A stretch of 64,000 bases of DNA from Streptomyces sp. HUAS YS2 (GTDB taxonomy: Bacteria > Actinomycetota > Actinomycetes > Streptomycetales > Streptomycetaceae), in contig NZ_CP137573.1 in the NCBI RefSeq assembly GCF_033343995.1, positions 2,451,001-2,515,000 on the forward strand, given 5' to 3'. This document shows positions 41,701 to 49,407 of this stretch, one piece after another. Every line of letters starts with the position of its first letter. Within the stretch, counting starts at the first letter, position 1. The notes beneath the pieces are model-generated. The model had not been told where the DNA came from and did no database searches. It worked only from the letters and a program-made list of their open reading frames with translations. The position numbers and the translations under genes are program-made.

Positions 41701-41835
41701 GTCGGATCGTCGGTCCTTCGGCCGTACATCACCCGTCGCCCCCCTCGGAATCTGATGTCCCGTCACGTCACTCCCCGGCGCCATATCTGTACTCGACGCA
41801 GTCCCCCGCTCGGGACGATACACCAGGATCGTCAC
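38728..41835 (-). CDS. Membrane PAS-GGDEF-EAL protein (CdgC-like diguanylate cyclase)
   Basis: 1035 aa. A proline/alanine-rich N-terminus (1-110) precedes about ten transmembrane helices (about 112-430), a PAS domain (445-565, ENHFRSLVQGSSDVIMIAAPTG), a GGDEF domain with intact signature at 648-652 (ARLGGDEFAAL), and an EAL-like domain. The latter lacks the key motifs: EAL is replaced in AAVAAQARW, DDFGTG reads LDGFGSG, and the late Glu of AEGVE is ADGVD. It should therefore make c-di-GMP but not break it down. Position behind the ilv operon matches S. coelicolor CdgC as I recall. The GTG at 41835 lacks a clear ribosome binding site; ATG 41784 is an alternative. Confidence 0.85.
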   Translation of the reverse strand: MTILVYRPERGTASSTDMAPGSDVTGHQIPRGATGDVRPKDRRSDAAGPPAAFLPRPTAAHESAGSSAAAPPGPPVSAPGALIGRRPVQGGGPACGREGGGPAARGPDAARGDRGAVLAQLALALVCAGYATGAAAGWGSPRIALIMGDFGLSAAAFAAAVSCFLYGRMRDIRFRPAWLLFAFSSLMAACGNAVWGWYEVVLGRDVPNRSLADLFFLLFAPPAIVGLLVLAKKPVTRAGWVCLVLDAWLIGGSLLTLSWSLALAHTAHFEGESVAQAALSLAYPLLDIVLVSMVLALHFRRSHTNRSATNTAIAALALTVLCDALFTSPLLREHYRSGQLLDAGWFAGSLLLAYAPWGVRRVAESTAARPPRDRSRPVAGSLAALTPYLAAAVCTLGILYNVVEGRRVDRVVVFTGCTVVLALVVRQGIMLLDNIALTHELAQKENHFRSLVQGSSDVIMIAAPTGILRYVSPAASGVYGREAEELIGSELASLIHPEDLGGVVHEVRRFLAAPPSEEPTTRIECRFRSGRGDWLNVESTVNRHQGGLIFNSRDVTERVRLQAQLLHNAEHDPLTDLPNRALFTERVRKALSGRRAGDSGTAVLFIDLDGFKGVNDRLGHQAGDELLIQAARRLHDSVRAGDTAARLGGDEFAALILGDGGRDQSARECQVHDIADRLRLMLSQPYRVEGTEVRVAASIGVAFAEPGISAGDLLRNADLAMYRAKAGGKDRVELYAPQMQAEVVRRTELAARLRTALLDGEFALLHQPVVDLTTGTIAAVAAQARWRSAQGILFTPAEFLRVAEDGDRTAELGRWLLEEAVGQAAERARLGHRPPVSIRLPARRLLDKSLPLGSIEALLTRHELPSGALIIELADSDPRISFDELEQRLLALRRLGVRISLDGFGSGYAAINALRRLPVDVLKLDRGLVEGVVESPRLHKITAGLLRIACDLGMQSVADGVDVPEQVLALRAMGCTHGQGMAFSGPLDEYRLRRALVRDDYPVPGGVALPVLSGRRRPSGRPPFRSNSETPVPPT

Positions 41836-41910
41836 TCAGGGACAGGGGTGCTGTACTCTCCGTGACGATCACGGACATGGGGGCGTACGGCGCGGTCCCC
41901 GGGGGGCGGC

Positions 41911-42873
41911 TCAGGTGGTCAGCACGACGTTGCGGAGCTCCTCGCCGGCCGCGAACCGGCTCAGCTGGTCGGCGATCAGCCGCTTGGCACGCGGCATGAA
42001 CGCCGAAGTGGAACCCCCCACGTGCGGGGTGACCAGGACACCGGGAGCGTGCCACAGGGGATGCCCGGACGGCAGCGGTTCCGGATCGGTGACATCCAGT
42101 GCCGCGGTGATCCGGCCGCTCTCCAGCTCGACGAGCAGCGCCTTGGTGTCCACCACCGGCCCCCGCGCGACGTTCACGAGAAGGGCCCCGTCCTTCATCC
42201 GGGCGAGGAAGTCCGCGTCGACGAGATGCCTGGTCTGCGCGGTGAGCGGAGTGGACAGCACGACCACGTCCGCCTGCGGCAGAAGGGCGGGCAGATCGGC
42301 GAGGGCGTGCACGGGGCCGCGCTCCGTGGCGCGTGCGGAGCGCGCGACGCGCGCCACCCGCGCGCACTCGAACGGCGCGAGCCGGTCCTCGATGGCCGCG
42401 CCGATCGACCCGTACCCGACGATCAGGACGGACTTGTCGGCGAGCGCCGGGTAGAAACCGGCCCGCCACTCCTCGGCGTCCTGGCCGCGCACGAAGCCGG
42501 GCACACCGCGCAGCGAGGCCAGGATCAGCGTCAGGGTCAGCTCGGCGGTGCTCGCCTCGTGCACGCCCTTGGCGTTGCACAGGCGCACGCCGGGGCGGAG
42601 GTCGCCGAGGCCCGGTGTGACGTGGTCGATGCCGGCGGACAGGGTCTGCACGGCCCGGACCGACGTCATCGCGGCGAGCGGGCGCACGGCGATCTCGGTG
42701 CCCTTCATGTACGGCACGACGTAGTAGACGCAGTCCGCCGGATCGCCGGGAAAATCCGGGCCGCCGTCCCAGTGCAGATAGCGCAGACCCGACGCGCCCG
42801 GGTCGGGAAGTCCTTCGATCTCCGCCGCCGGGATCGGAAGCCACACGTCAGCGGTTGTGTCCTCAACTCTCAT
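41911..42873 (-). CDS. D-isomer-specific 2-hydroxyacid dehydrogenase
   Basis: 320 aa. NAD-binding motif VLIVGYGSIGAAIEDRL, and the family catalytic set: Arg in LVNVARGPVVDTKAL, Glu in DVTDPEPLPSGHPLW and His in VTPHVGGSTSAF. Substrate unknown (glyoxylate/hydroxypyruvate reductase-like). The ATG at 42873 starts MRVEDTTADVWLPIP; open reading continues far upstream but is a shadow of the divergent gene. It is divergent from the aldo/keto reductase, with 75 bp between starts. Confidence 0.87.
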   Translation of the reverse strand: MRVEDTTADVWLPIPAAEIEGLPDPGASGLRYLHWDGGPDFPGDPADCVYYVVPYMKGTEIAVRPLAAMTSVRAVQTLSAGIDHVTPGLGDLRPGVRLCNAKGVHEASTAELTLTLILASLRGVPGFVRGQDAEEWRAGFYPALADKSVLIVGYGSIGAAIEDRLAPFECARVARVARSARATERGPVHALADLPALLPQADVVVLSTPLTAQTRHLVDADFLARMKDGALLVNVARGPVVDTKALLVELESGRITAALDVTDPEPLPSGHPLWHAPGVLVTPHVGGSTSAFMPRAKRLIADQLSRFAAGEELRNVVLTT

Positions 42874-42948
42874 GCCCGGGAGGCTATGCGAAGAATCCGG
42901 GAGGTCATTGGTTACTTTGGGGAGCGGCACAGGGAGGGGTACCGGCAC

Positions 42949-43959
42949 GTGGAGCGCAGGACAATCGGGGCGGCGGCGCTCGAAGTGGGTGCGATCGGCC
43001 TGGGCTGTATGCCGATGAGCTGGGCCTACAGCGGCTCCCAGCAGCGCGGCGACCGCTCGATGCGCACGGTGCACGCGGCGCTGGACGCGGGGGTGAACCT
43101 GCTCGACACGGCGGACATGTACGGGCCGTTCACCAACGAGCTGCTGCTCGGGCGGGTGCTGAAGGAGCGTCGGGCGGACGCGTTCGTCTCGACGAAGGTC
43201 GGCCTGCTCGTCGGGGACGGGCACGTGGTGGCCAACGGCCGTCCCGGGTACGTGCGCAGGGCCTGTGACGCCTCGCTGCGGCGGCTCCAGACCGACGTGA
43301 TCGACCTGTACCTGCTGCACCGGCCCGACCCCGAGGTGCCGGTGGAGGAGACCTGGGGCGCGATGGCCGGTCTGGTGGCCGCGGGGAAGGTGCGGGCGCT
43401 CGGGATCTGCGCGATGGGGGTGCGGGCGGCACGGCGCGGCAGCGGCGGCGCGGCGCGCGATCTGTACGACGGAACGATCCGTCAACTCGAACGCGTGCAA
43501 CAGGTGTTCCCGGTGAGCGCGGTGCAGGCGGAGCTGTCGGTGTGGTCGCCGGAGGCGCTGGTCCGGCTGCTGCCCTGGTGCGAGGCGCGCGGGGTGGGGT
43601 TCCTGGCGGGGATGCCGCTGGGGAACGGGTTCCTGACGGGGACCCTGACGCCCGGCGGCGGGTTCGAGCCCGACGACCTGCGGGCCCGGCACCCCCGGTT
43701 CACGGCGGAGATGATGGCGGCGAACCAGCCGGTGGTGGCCGGGCTGCGCCGGGTCGCGGCCCGGCACGGCGAGGACGTCACCCCGGCACAGGTGGCCCTG
43801 GCCTGGGCGCTGGCCCTGGGACGGCACGTGGTGCCGGTGCCGGGCACGAAGCAGGAGCGGTGGGCGGTGGAGAACGCCCGCGCGGCGGAGCTGGCGCTGA
43901 CGGCCGCGGACCTGGCGGAGATCGGGCGGCTGCCGGCCGCGCGGGGGTCGTGGGACTGA
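42949..43959 (+). CDS. Aldo/keto reductase
   Basis: 336 aa. AKR catalytic tetrad is visible: Asp and Tyr in LLDTADMYGPFTNE, Lys in VSTKVGLL, His in YLLHRPDPEVP. The N-terminus is ERRTIGAAALEVGAIGLGCMPM. The C-terminal VALAWALALGRHVVPVPGTKQERWAVEN binds NADPH. Cytoplasmic; substrate unknown. GTG at 42949 is chosen for the GGGAGGGG upstream; the longer open reading upstream overlaps the divergent dehydrogenase and is rejected. Confidence 0.87.
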   Translation: MERRTIGAAALEVGAIGLGCMPMSWAYSGSQQRGDRSMRTVHAALDAGVNLLDTADMYGPFTNELLLGRVLKERRADAFVSTKVGLLVGDGHVVANGRPGYVRRACDASLRRLQTDVIDLYLLHRPDPEVPVEETWGAMAGLVAAGKVRALGICAMGVRAARRGSGGAARDLYDGTIRQLERVQQVFPVSAVQAELSVWSPEALVRLLPWCEARGVGFLAGMPLGNGFLTGTLTPGGGFEPDDLRARHPRFTAEMMAANQPVVAGLRRVAARHGEDVTPAQVALAWALALGRHVVPVPGTKQERWAVENARAAELALTAADLAEIGRLPAARGSWD

Positions 43960-44082
43960 ACCGGTGGCCCGCCTTCCGCAACCCGTGCGAGGGAAATCGC
44001 GTGCGACGGGAACCCGGGCGGGGGCGCGCGGTGTTTCCCCGGGTAGCGGTGTTTGCCAGGGAGTCGACGAAGGGGTCGGACC

Positions 44083-45237
44083 ATGCGACGACGTACCGGG
44101 ACCACCCTCGGGGCCACGGTCCTCCTCCTGCTCGTGGCCGGGTGCTCGTCCGGCGGGGACGGGGCGGACCCTGCGGGGACCCGGAGTCCGTCGCGTTCGG
44201 CGTCCGGGACGGCCCCCGGGCCTTCCGTCTCCGCGCCGCCCGCGAAGGGCTCGGTACGGGTGGCGGCCACGCTCACCGAGGACCTGAAGTCGCCGTGGGG
44301 TCTGGCGGCGCTGCCGGACGGTGACCTGCTGGTCTCCTCGCGCGACGAGGGCACGATCACCCGGGTCGACGCGGAGACGGGGCGCAAGACCGTGCTGGGC
44401 GCCGTGCCGGGGGTCGCGCCGGGCGGCGAGGGCGGTCTGCTGGGCCTCGCGCTCTCCAAGGACTTCGCCACGGACCGGCAGGTGTACGCGTACTTCACCA
44501 CCGAGTCCGACAACCGGATCGCCCGGCTGAGGTACGACGAGAGAAAGCCGGCCGGGCAGCAGCTCGGCGCGCCCGACACGGTGCTGCGGGGCATCCCGAA
44601 GGGCATCGTGCACAACGGCGGCCGGATCGCCTTCGGCCCGGACGGGATGCTGTACGCGGGCACCGGCGAGACGGGGAACACCGGCCTAGCGCAGGACAGG
44701 AAGTCGCTCGGCGGGAAGATCCTGCGGATGACGCCCGACGGGCGCCCGGCGCCCGGCAACCCCGCGCCGGACTCGGTGGTGTACTCCTACGGCCACCGCA
44801 ATGTGCAGGGGCTGGCCTGGGACGGGGCGAAGCGGCTGTGGGCGGCGGAGTTCGGCCAGAACACGTGGGACGAGCTGAACCTCGTCGAGGCCGGCAAGAA
44901 CTACGGCTGGCCCGACGTCGAGGGCCGGGGCGGCAAGGCCGGGTTCGTGGACCCGGTGGCCCAGTGGCGTACGGACGAGGCATCGCCGAGCGGCATCGCG
45001 TACGCCCAGGGCTCGATCTGGATGGCCGGGCTGCGCGGCGAGCGGCTGTGGCGCATCCCGCTCGCGGGCGCGGAACCCTCCGCGGCGCCCCAGGCGTTCC
45101 TCGAGGGGAAGTACGGCCGGCTGCGCACTGTCCTGGCAACGGGCGGGGGCGGGCTGTGGCTGGTGACCAGCGAGACCGACACGCGGGGCACGCCCGGGCC
45201 CGGCGACGACAGGATCCTCCGGCTGGAGGTCCGGTAA
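44083..45237 (+). CDS. PQQ-dependent-type sugar (sorbosone/glucose) dehydrogenase lipoprotein
   Basis: 384 aa. A lipoprotein signal with lipobox LVAGC (Cys at 21) and a Ser/Pro linker is followed by a six-bladed GSDH beta-propeller: LKSPWGLAALPDGDLLVSSRD, GGEGGLLGLALSKDF, GRIAFGPDGMLYAGTGE, YGHRNVQGLAWD, AEFGQNTWDELN and NYGWPDVEG. These match soluble glucose/sorbosone dehydrogenases; whether PQQ is used is not shown, as many homologues do not. Membrane-anchored and extracellular. The ATG at 44083 is chosen over 44053 because it begins the signal peptide directly and has AAGGGG upstream. Confidence 0.85.
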   Translation: MRRRTGTTLGATVLLLLVAGCSSGGDGADPAGTRSPSRSASGTAPGPSVSAPPAKGSVRVAATLTEDLKSPWGLAALPDGDLLVSSRDEGTITRVDAETGRKTVLGAVPGVAPGGEGGLLGLALSKDFATDRQVYAYFTTESDNRIARLRYDERKPAGQQLGAPDTVLRGIPKGIVHNGGRIAFGPDGMLYAGTGETGNTGLAQDRKSLGGKILRMTPDGRPAPGNPAPDSVVYSYGHRNVQGLAWDGAKRLWAAEFGQNTWDELNLVEAGKNYGWPDVEGRGGKAGFVDPVAQWRTDEASPSGIAYAQGSIWMAGLRGERLWRIPLAGAEPSAAPQAFLEGKYGRLRTVLATGGGGLWLVTSETDTRGTPGPGDDRILRLEVR

Positions 45238-45251
45238 GGGGGCGGACGACC

Positions 45252-45452
45252 GTGTTCGGCTCTTTGGACGAGTTCTTCGCCCCCGGCCGCAGGCATGCCG
45301 AGGAGGAGCGCCGTCGCCTCGCCCTGACCCGTGAGGACACCGGCGACAACGACCCCTCCCGCGGCCCGATAGACCTGACCTCGGGCCGCGTCACGATCCG
45401 CCTTCCCGCAGCGTCCGGCGGCGGGGAGGACGACGAGGACGACGCCGGTTAG
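45252..45452 (+). CDS. Small DUF6191-like protein (66 aa)
   Basis: GTG start at 45252 gives VFGSLDEFFAPGRRHAEEER and later GPIDLTSGRVTIRLP, then an acidic tail (GGGEDDEDDAG). The pattern FAPGR(R/K)H-EEE-R-L-LTR and RGPIDL-SG matches small streptomycete DUF6191 proteins as I remember them. No function known. It starts 14 bp after the sugar dehydrogenase stop, so it is likely in the same transcript, and its end overlaps the convergent LuxR gene by 4 bp. Confidence 0.6.
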   Translation: MFGSLDEFFAPGRRHAEEERRRLALTREDTGDNDPSRGPIDLTSGRVTIRLPAASGGGEDDEDDAG

Positions 45453-48400
45453 GCCGACTCCAGAAGGCGGAGGCGGTGGGCCATCGCCGCCGCCTCGCCA
45501 CGGCCGGAGACGCCCAGCTTGGCCAGGATGTTGGAGACGTGGACACTCGCCGTCTTCGGCGAGATGAACAGCTCCTCCGCTATCTGCCGGTTGGTGCGGC
45601 CGGCCGCGACGAGGGTGAGGACGTCCTGCTCGCGCGGGGTGAGGCCGAAGGCGTCGTCGTCCGGTTCCGGGCCCGCTGGGACCGGATCGGTGAGCGACAA
45701 CCGGGCCCGGCCGGCGAGGAGTTCCAGTTCCTCGCGCAGCGGGCGCGCCCCGAGACGTACCGCGGCGTCGTGCGCCTCACGGAGCAGCGCCGCCGCCTCG
45801 TCACGGCGGCCGCCCTCGGCGAGCAGCGCGTCGGCGAGGCGGTACCGGGCGCGGGCGGCCGGGTACGGGACGTCCAGCGGCTCGTACGCGGCGACCACCT
45901 CCGTCCAGCGCGCGATGTCGTCGCGCTTCTCGGCGCGGGCCAGCTCGGCGGAGACGTGCAGCGAGTACGCCTGCCAGATCGGCGACGGCGCGGCGACCCG
46001 GCGGACCAGGGCGGTGATCCGGTCCAGCGCCGCGGCGCGTCCCCCGGCGGCGGCCGGAAGGCCGAGCGCGTCGGCCTCCACGGTGGCCGCGCCGAGCAGC
46101 AGGGGCCAGACGTAGCGGTGCATCCCGGTGTGCACGGTGTCGCCCTCGGCATCGGCAAGGACGGCGCGCGCCTCGTCGATCCGGCCCTCCGCCGCGGTCA
46201 GCAGGAGCTCCGTCTCGGCCACCGGCAGCGTGTACTGCACCATCGGGTCCTTCCGGCCGAACAACTCGCGTGCCAGCGCGAGCTGTTCGCGGGCGGCGGC
46301 CACATCACCGCGGAGGACGGCCAGTTGGGCGAGCCGCAGGGCGGCGGCGCCGCGCGGCTTGTTGCTGTAGGAGGCGCGCAGGACCCACTCGGCGTTCTCC
46401 CGCGCCGCGTCCCACTCGCCCAGGACCGCGTGCGACTCGGCGAGATTGGCCCGGATCCAGCCCTCGCTGTCGCGCAGACCGTGCACGCCGGCCAGGGCGA
46501 TCCCGGCCTCGCAGAGCTCGACGGACTCGCGTGACCGGCCGACGCCCTCCAGGCAGGAGGAGAGGTTGACGTAGGCCCGCATGGCCTCGGTCATCTGGCC
46601 TGCGGCGACGGTCCGGTCGAGGACCTCGCGCATCTCGGCGAGGCCGGACTCCACGTCGCCGGCGGCGACCAGCAGGGAGCCGCGGGTGAGCTGGGCGTTG
46701 AGCTCGATCGGCTTGTCGCCGACCAGCCGGGCGTACTCGACGGCGCGTTCGGCGGCGGCCAGGCTGTCGGGTCCCGGTGTGCGGACCATCCCCCAGCCTG
46801 CGGCGATGGCCAGCACGAAGGCGTGCACGGCGGACGGCGGCAGGCCGCGGACGAGGTCCTGCGCGGTGGCGATCTCGGCCCAGCCGTCGCCGCGGGCGAG
46901 ACCGGAGAGCAGCCGGGAGCGCTCGGTCCAGAACCAGGCGGACCGGAGCGGGTCGTTCTCCTCCTCCAGGATCCGCAGCGCCATCTTGCCGATCTTCAGG
47001 GCGCGTTCGCGTTCGCCGCCGAGCCGCGCGGCGACGGCGGCCTCGGCGAGCAGGTCGAGGTGGCGCAGCGGGGTGGTCTCGGGGTCGCAGCCGCAGGTGG
47101 GGTACGCCTCGGCGTAGTCGGCGGGCCGGAGCGTGGCGCGGACCTCGTCGGGGACCTCGTCCCAGAGTTCCATGGCGCGTTCGAGGAGCTGGAGCTGTTC
47201 GGCGTACGCGTAGCGCTTGCGGGTCTCGACGGAGGCGCGGAGCACGGCGGGCAGCGCCTTGACGGCGTCGTGGGCGTGGTACCAGTACGTGGCGAGCCGG
47301 GTGGCGCGCTCGTCGGCGCGGACGAGCGAGGGGTCGGCCTCCAGGGCCTCGGCGTAGCGGCGGTTGAGCCGGGAGCGCTCGCCGGGCAGCAGGTCGTCGC
47401 TGACGGCCTCGCGGACCAGGGAGTGGCGGAAGCGGTAGCCGTCGCCCTCCGGGGCGGCGAGCAGGATGTTGGCGCCGACGGCGGCCCGCAGCGCGTCGAT
47501 GAGGTCGTCCTCGGGGAGCCGGGCGACGGCGGCGAGCAGCGCGTACTCGACGGTGGAGCCGCCCTCGGCGACGATCCGGGCGACCCGCTGGGCGGTCTCG
47601 GGCAGCGTCTCGACCCGGACGAGGAGGACCTCGCGCAGGGATTCGCTCAGCTCGCAGCCGCAGGCGTGGGTGGTGATGAGTTCCTCGACGAAGAACGCGT
47701 TGCCGTCGGAGCGGGTCCAGATGGCCTCGACGGTGGCCGGGTCGGGTTCGGCGGCCAGGATGCCGGTGAGCTGGCGGTGCACCTCGGTGCGGGTGAACCG
47801 GGCGAGTTCGAGGCGGCGGACGGTGCGCAGCCGGTCGAGTTCGGCGAGCAGCGGGCGCAGCGGGTGGCGGCGGTGGATGTCGTCCGCGCGGTAGGTGGCG
47901 ACGACGACGATCCGGCCGCGGTGCAGGGTGCGGAAGAGGTAGGACATCAGGTGCCGGGTGGAGGCGTCGGCCCAGTGCAGGTCCTCCAGGACGAGCACGA
48001 CGGTCCGTTCGGCGGTGAGCCGTTCCAGGAGCCGTACGGTCAGCTCGAAGAGCCGCGCGGTGCTGTCCTCCTGGGACGCCTCGTGCTGGCCGACGTCGCC
48101 GAGTTCGGGCAGCAGCCGGGCGAGTTCGTGCTCCTGGCCGGCGGCCGCGGCGGCGAGTTCGTCCGGGAGCGTGCGGCGCAGGGCGCGCAGCGCGGTGGAG
48201 AACGGGGCGAAGGGCAGGCCGTCCGCGCCGATCTCCACGCAGCCGCCGACGGCGACGACCGCGCCCGAGGCGCGAGCCGCGCCGACGAACTCCTCGACGA
48301 GCCGCGTCTTGCCGACGCCCGCCTCGCCGCCGACGAGCAGGGCCTGCGGTTCACCCGCCGTCGCGGCGGCGAGCGCCTCGGTGAGGGCGGTCAGTTCGCC

Positions 48401-48526
48401 GGCCCTGCCGACGAACACCGGACTGACTGACCTGGTCTCCACGTCCGCGAGCATCGCACAGCCCCCCGGCGGTGCGGCACCCCGGATCGCTCCGGTGATC
48501 GATTTCGTGGAGGTTTGCTCGGCCAT
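45449..48526 (-). CDS. Large ATP-binding LuxR-family (LAL) regulator
   Basis: 1025 aa. An AAA ATPase module has Walker A GGEAGVGKT (residues 66-74) and Walker B VLVLEDLHWAD. A long helical repeat (TPR-like) middle region leads to a C-terminal LuxR HTH (LTPREQDVLTLVAAGRTNRQIAEELFISPKTASVHVSNILAKLG). LAL regulators are MalT-like activators of diverse pathways; the target here is unknown. The ATG at 48526 shares a base with the stop of the small upstream gene (TGATG), implying coupled translation. An ATG at 48454 (MLADVETRS), near a G-rich site, is the alternative, and the protein would lose 24 poorly conserved-looking residues. Confidence 0.87.
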   Translation of the reverse strand: MAEQTSTKSITGAIRGAAPPGGCAMLADVETRSVSPVFVGRAGELTALTEALAAATAGEPQALLVGGEAGVGKTRLVEEFVGAARASGAVVAVGGCVEIGADGLPFAPFSTALRALRRTLPDELAAAAAGQEHELARLLPELGDVGQHEASQEDSTARLFELTVRLLERLTAERTVVLVLEDLHWADASTRHLMSYLFRTLHRGRIVVVATYRADDIHRRHPLRPLLAELDRLRTVRRLELARFTRTEVHRQLTGILAAEPDPATVEAIWTRSDGNAFFVEELITTHACGCELSESLREVLLVRVETLPETAQRVARIVAEGGSTVEYALLAAVARLPEDDLIDALRAAVGANILLAAPEGDGYRFRHSLVREAVSDDLLPGERSRLNRRYAEALEADPSLVRADERATRLATYWYHAHDAVKALPAVLRASVETRKRYAYAEQLQLLERAMELWDEVPDEVRATLRPADYAEAYPTCGCDPETTPLRHLDLLAEAAVAARLGGERERALKIGKMALRILEEENDPLRSAWFWTERSRLLSGLARGDGWAEIATAQDLVRGLPPSAVHAFVLAIAAGWGMVRTPGPDSLAAAERAVEYARLVGDKPIELNAQLTRGSLLVAAGDVESGLAEMREVLDRTVAAGQMTEAMRAYVNLSSCLEGVGRSRESVELCEAGIALAGVHGLRDSEGWIRANLAESHAVLGEWDAARENAEWVLRASYSNKPRGAAALRLAQLAVLRGDVAAAREQLALARELFGRKDPMVQYTLPVAETELLLTAAEGRIDEARAVLADAEGDTVHTGMHRYVWPLLLGAATVEADALGLPAAAGGRAAALDRITALVRRVAAPSPIWQAYSLHVSAELARAEKRDDIARWTEVVAAYEPLDVPYPAARARYRLADALLAEGGRRDEAAALLREAHDAAVRLGARPLREELELLAGRARLSLTDPVPAGPEPDDDAFGLTPREQDVLTLVAAGRTNRQIAEELFISPKTASVHVSNILAKLGVSGRGEAAAMAHRLRLLESA

Positions 48527-48699
48527 CACGCGGCGCGGGCGAAGCTGTCGCGCTCGTGACTCACCTGCCGTTCGGACTCGTTGCGTCCGGACCGGCGGCC
48601 CGCGCGGCGGGCCTTGACGGCCTCACGGGACAGCCGGTGGGCGGCGGCCTGGCGGACGAGCTCGGCGTGGTTCATGCGGTGGAGTTCGTACTCGAACAT
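48526..48699 (-). CDS. Small basic protein coupled to the LAL regulator (57 aa)
   Basis: MFEYELHRMNHAELVRQAAA opens a 57-residue, Arg-rich helical peptide ending DSFARAA. The ATG at 48699 has GGGGAG 7 bp upstream. Its TGA overlaps the ATG of the LuxR gene. Small proteins starting MFEYEL are frequent in streptomycetes, often as isolated genes; no function is known. The codon pattern (GC-rich third positions) supports a real gene. Confidence 0.65.
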   Translation of the reverse strand: MFEYELHRMNHAELVRQAAAHRLSREAVKARRAGRRSGRNESERQVSHERDSFARAA

Positions 48700-48849
48700 C
48701 GTGTGCTCCCCTGGTGGGCTCCCGGTCCGTTCGGTCCGGGTGATCGCTCCTTGCGATGTCCCTACTCTCTCGGGCCAGAGGGGGGTGCCACATCGGGCGA
48801 GTTCCGCATGTTCGGCGGCGGGGGGCCTTAGGCGCCCCTCCCGGGTGCC

Positions 48850-49407
48850 TTAGGACTCCTTACGGGCGGCCCGCCACTCCGGGGCGAGGACCGACCAGAC
48901 CTCCATGTCGTGCCGCTTCCCGCGGTACGGGTAGCTCTCGCGCAGCACGCCGTCCTTGGTCATGCCGAGCCGGCGGGCGACGTTGATGCTGGCCTCGTTC
49001 TCCGAGGCGACGAGCCATTCGACGCGGTGGATGCCGCGCTCCTCGACCGCCCAGTCGATGATCGCGCGGGTGGCCCGGGTGACCAGGCCCTTGCCCACGG
49101 CGGCGGGCTCCAGCCAGCAGCCCGCCTCGGCGGTGCCGAACTGCACGTCGAAGGTGCGGAACAGGACGCCGCCGACGAGGGTGCCGTCCGCCCAGATGCC
49201 CCAGAGCCGGCCGGTGTCGTTCGCGGCCTTGTCGGCGTAGGTGCGGAGGTAGGTCCGGGCGGAGTCCAGGTCGGTCACGAAGTCCGGCAGGGCGATGAAC
49301 CGTCCGACGTACTCGCGTCCGCGGTCCATGGCGGCCAGCAGTTCCCCGGCCTGCCAGGGCTCCAGCGGCCGCAGTTCGGCGTCGTCACCCAGCGATATCG
49401 CGAACAT
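48850..49407 (-). CDS. GNAT acetyltransferase (RimJ/RimL type)
   Basis: 185 aa. GNAT fold with LWGIWADGTLVGGVLF, CWLEPAAVGKGLVTRATRAIIDWAVEERGIHRVEWLVASENEASINVARRLGM, the classical acetyl-CoA-binding and C-terminal blocks of RimJ/L-type N-acetyltransferases. The substrate could be a ribosomal protein N-terminus or a small amine. Its start overlaps the 3' end of the MMPL gene by 23 bp, so the two are co-transcribed. Confidence 0.83.
   Translation of the reverse strand: MFAISLGDDAELRPLEPWQAGELLAAMDRGREYVGRFIALPDFVTDLDSARTYLRTYADKAANDTGRLWGIWADGTLVGGVLFRTFDVQFGTAEAGCWLEPAAVGKGLVTRATRAIIDWAVEERGIHRVEWLVASENEASINVARRLGMTKDGVLRESYPYRGKRHDMEVWSVLAPEWRAARKES

Noticed and set aside
42874..44613. Upstream extension of the 2-hydroxyacid dehydrogenase to 900 aa
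   Set aside because: The extension lies antisense to the aldo/keto reductase and sugar dehydrogenase and is Arg/Pro-rich; the ATG at 42873 begins the conserved protein.
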